Positions 5,628-5,755 of a stretch of 5,755 bases of DNA are shown in pieces. The stretch is from positions 1 through 5,755 of the forward strand of contig CATPCK010000085.1 in the NCBI GenBank assembly GCA_955652655.1. The letters run 5' to 3'. Source of the stretch: an uncultured Ktedonobacteraceae bacterium. GTDB taxonomy: Bacteria; Chloroflexota; Ktedonobacteria; Ktedonobacterales; Ktedonobacteraceae. The notes below the pieces were generated by a model. That model searched no databases. It saw nothing but the letters and a program-made list of their open reading frames with translations, and was not told the origin of the DNA. Numbering within the stretch: position 1 is the first letter of the stretch; each line of letters starts with the position of its first letter. The translations under genes and the position numbers were made by a program.

Positions 5628-5720
5628 ACATTGTCTCCTGCGCTTGTGGGAATAGGAATTTTGCCAACATACACTTTAAGAGAAAGGTTTGGAATTGCAG
5701 CAGAACGGAGGTCGCGTTGG

Positions 5721-5755
5721 ATGAGCGCGATCACCCATATTGCAATGGGTTTTCT
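5721..5755 (+). CDS. Start of a divergent gene, truncated by the window edge
   Basis: ATG at 5721 opens a frame MSAITHIAMGF that runs off the end. GGAGG (5707-5711) stands nine bases upstream, a good ribosome site. It would be divergent from the membrane sensor-like gene, with 93 bases between the start codons. Only about 11 codons are visible, so no function can be given and the call rests on the ribosome site and the start codon. Confidence 0.4.
   Translation, partial: MSAITHIAMGF

Noticed and set aside
5410..5670. Minus-strand frame overlapping the start of the membrane sensor-like gene
   Set aside because: A different frame from the hydrophobic sensor protein. The AGGAG site is spaced for ATG 5627, and the peptide has no family look.
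5733..5755. Hairpin ACCCAT / ATGGGT followed by TTTTCT, possible intrinsic terminator
   Set aside because: The stem is only 6 bp with three G-C pairs, the T-run is broken, and it lies inside the probable new coding start at 5721. Too weak to call.

Overview
The window reads as chromosomal DNA from a free-living bacterium with moderate GC content (by eye about 50%). My best guess is Chloroflexota, perhaps a Ktedonobacteria-like soil organism. The grounds are REP-like hairpins ending in GCCCCTAC, a two-domain DtxR-type regulator, an F420/flavin luciferase-like oxidoreductase and a large output-less membrane sensor. This placement is inference, not proof.

Layout. A DtxR/MntR-type metal-dependent repressor lies on the minus strand (28-744). 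Its promoter is well formed and overlaps two palindromes, which suggests autoregulation. A 310-bp intergenic region (745-1054) holds that promoter, a REP-like hairpin with a decayed inverted partial copy, and a possible operator and promoter for the next gene. That gene (1055-1906, plus) encodes a luciferase-like (LLM) oxidoreductase. A second intergenic region (1907-2221) holds another REP-like element and a long composite inverted repeat just ahead of speD.

The most unusual part is a plus-strand pair. speD (2222-2641) encodes a small pyruvoyl decarboxylase of the S-adenosylmethionine decarboxylase family. It is followed, with a 4-base ATGA overlap, by an EamA/DMT transporter gene whose true start is at 2638. 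That frame is interrupted by one TAG at codon 33 (2734-2736), and the remaining roughly 410 codons are intact. The transporter also has an atypical C-terminal extension of about 155 residues with two further membrane helices. The SpeD protein keeps every processing and catalytic residue I can place, but lacks two glutamates that are normally conserved next to the cleavage site and in the WPEYG motif. Its substrate is therefore open: S-adenosylmethionine, or arginine/ornithine as in neofunctionalised SpeD homologues. The coupling suggests the transporter moves the decarboxylase's product or a related amine.

The transporter converges tail-to-tail with a minus-strand gene (3978-5627); their stop codons share four bases. 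The product has ten predicted membrane helices, a coiled coil, a HAMP-like segment and a Pro/Thr/Gln-rich tail, with no recognisable kinase, cyclase or phosphodiesterase output. A divergent gene appears to begin at 5721 and run off the window. No tRNA, rRNA, CRISPR array or insertion sequence was seen.
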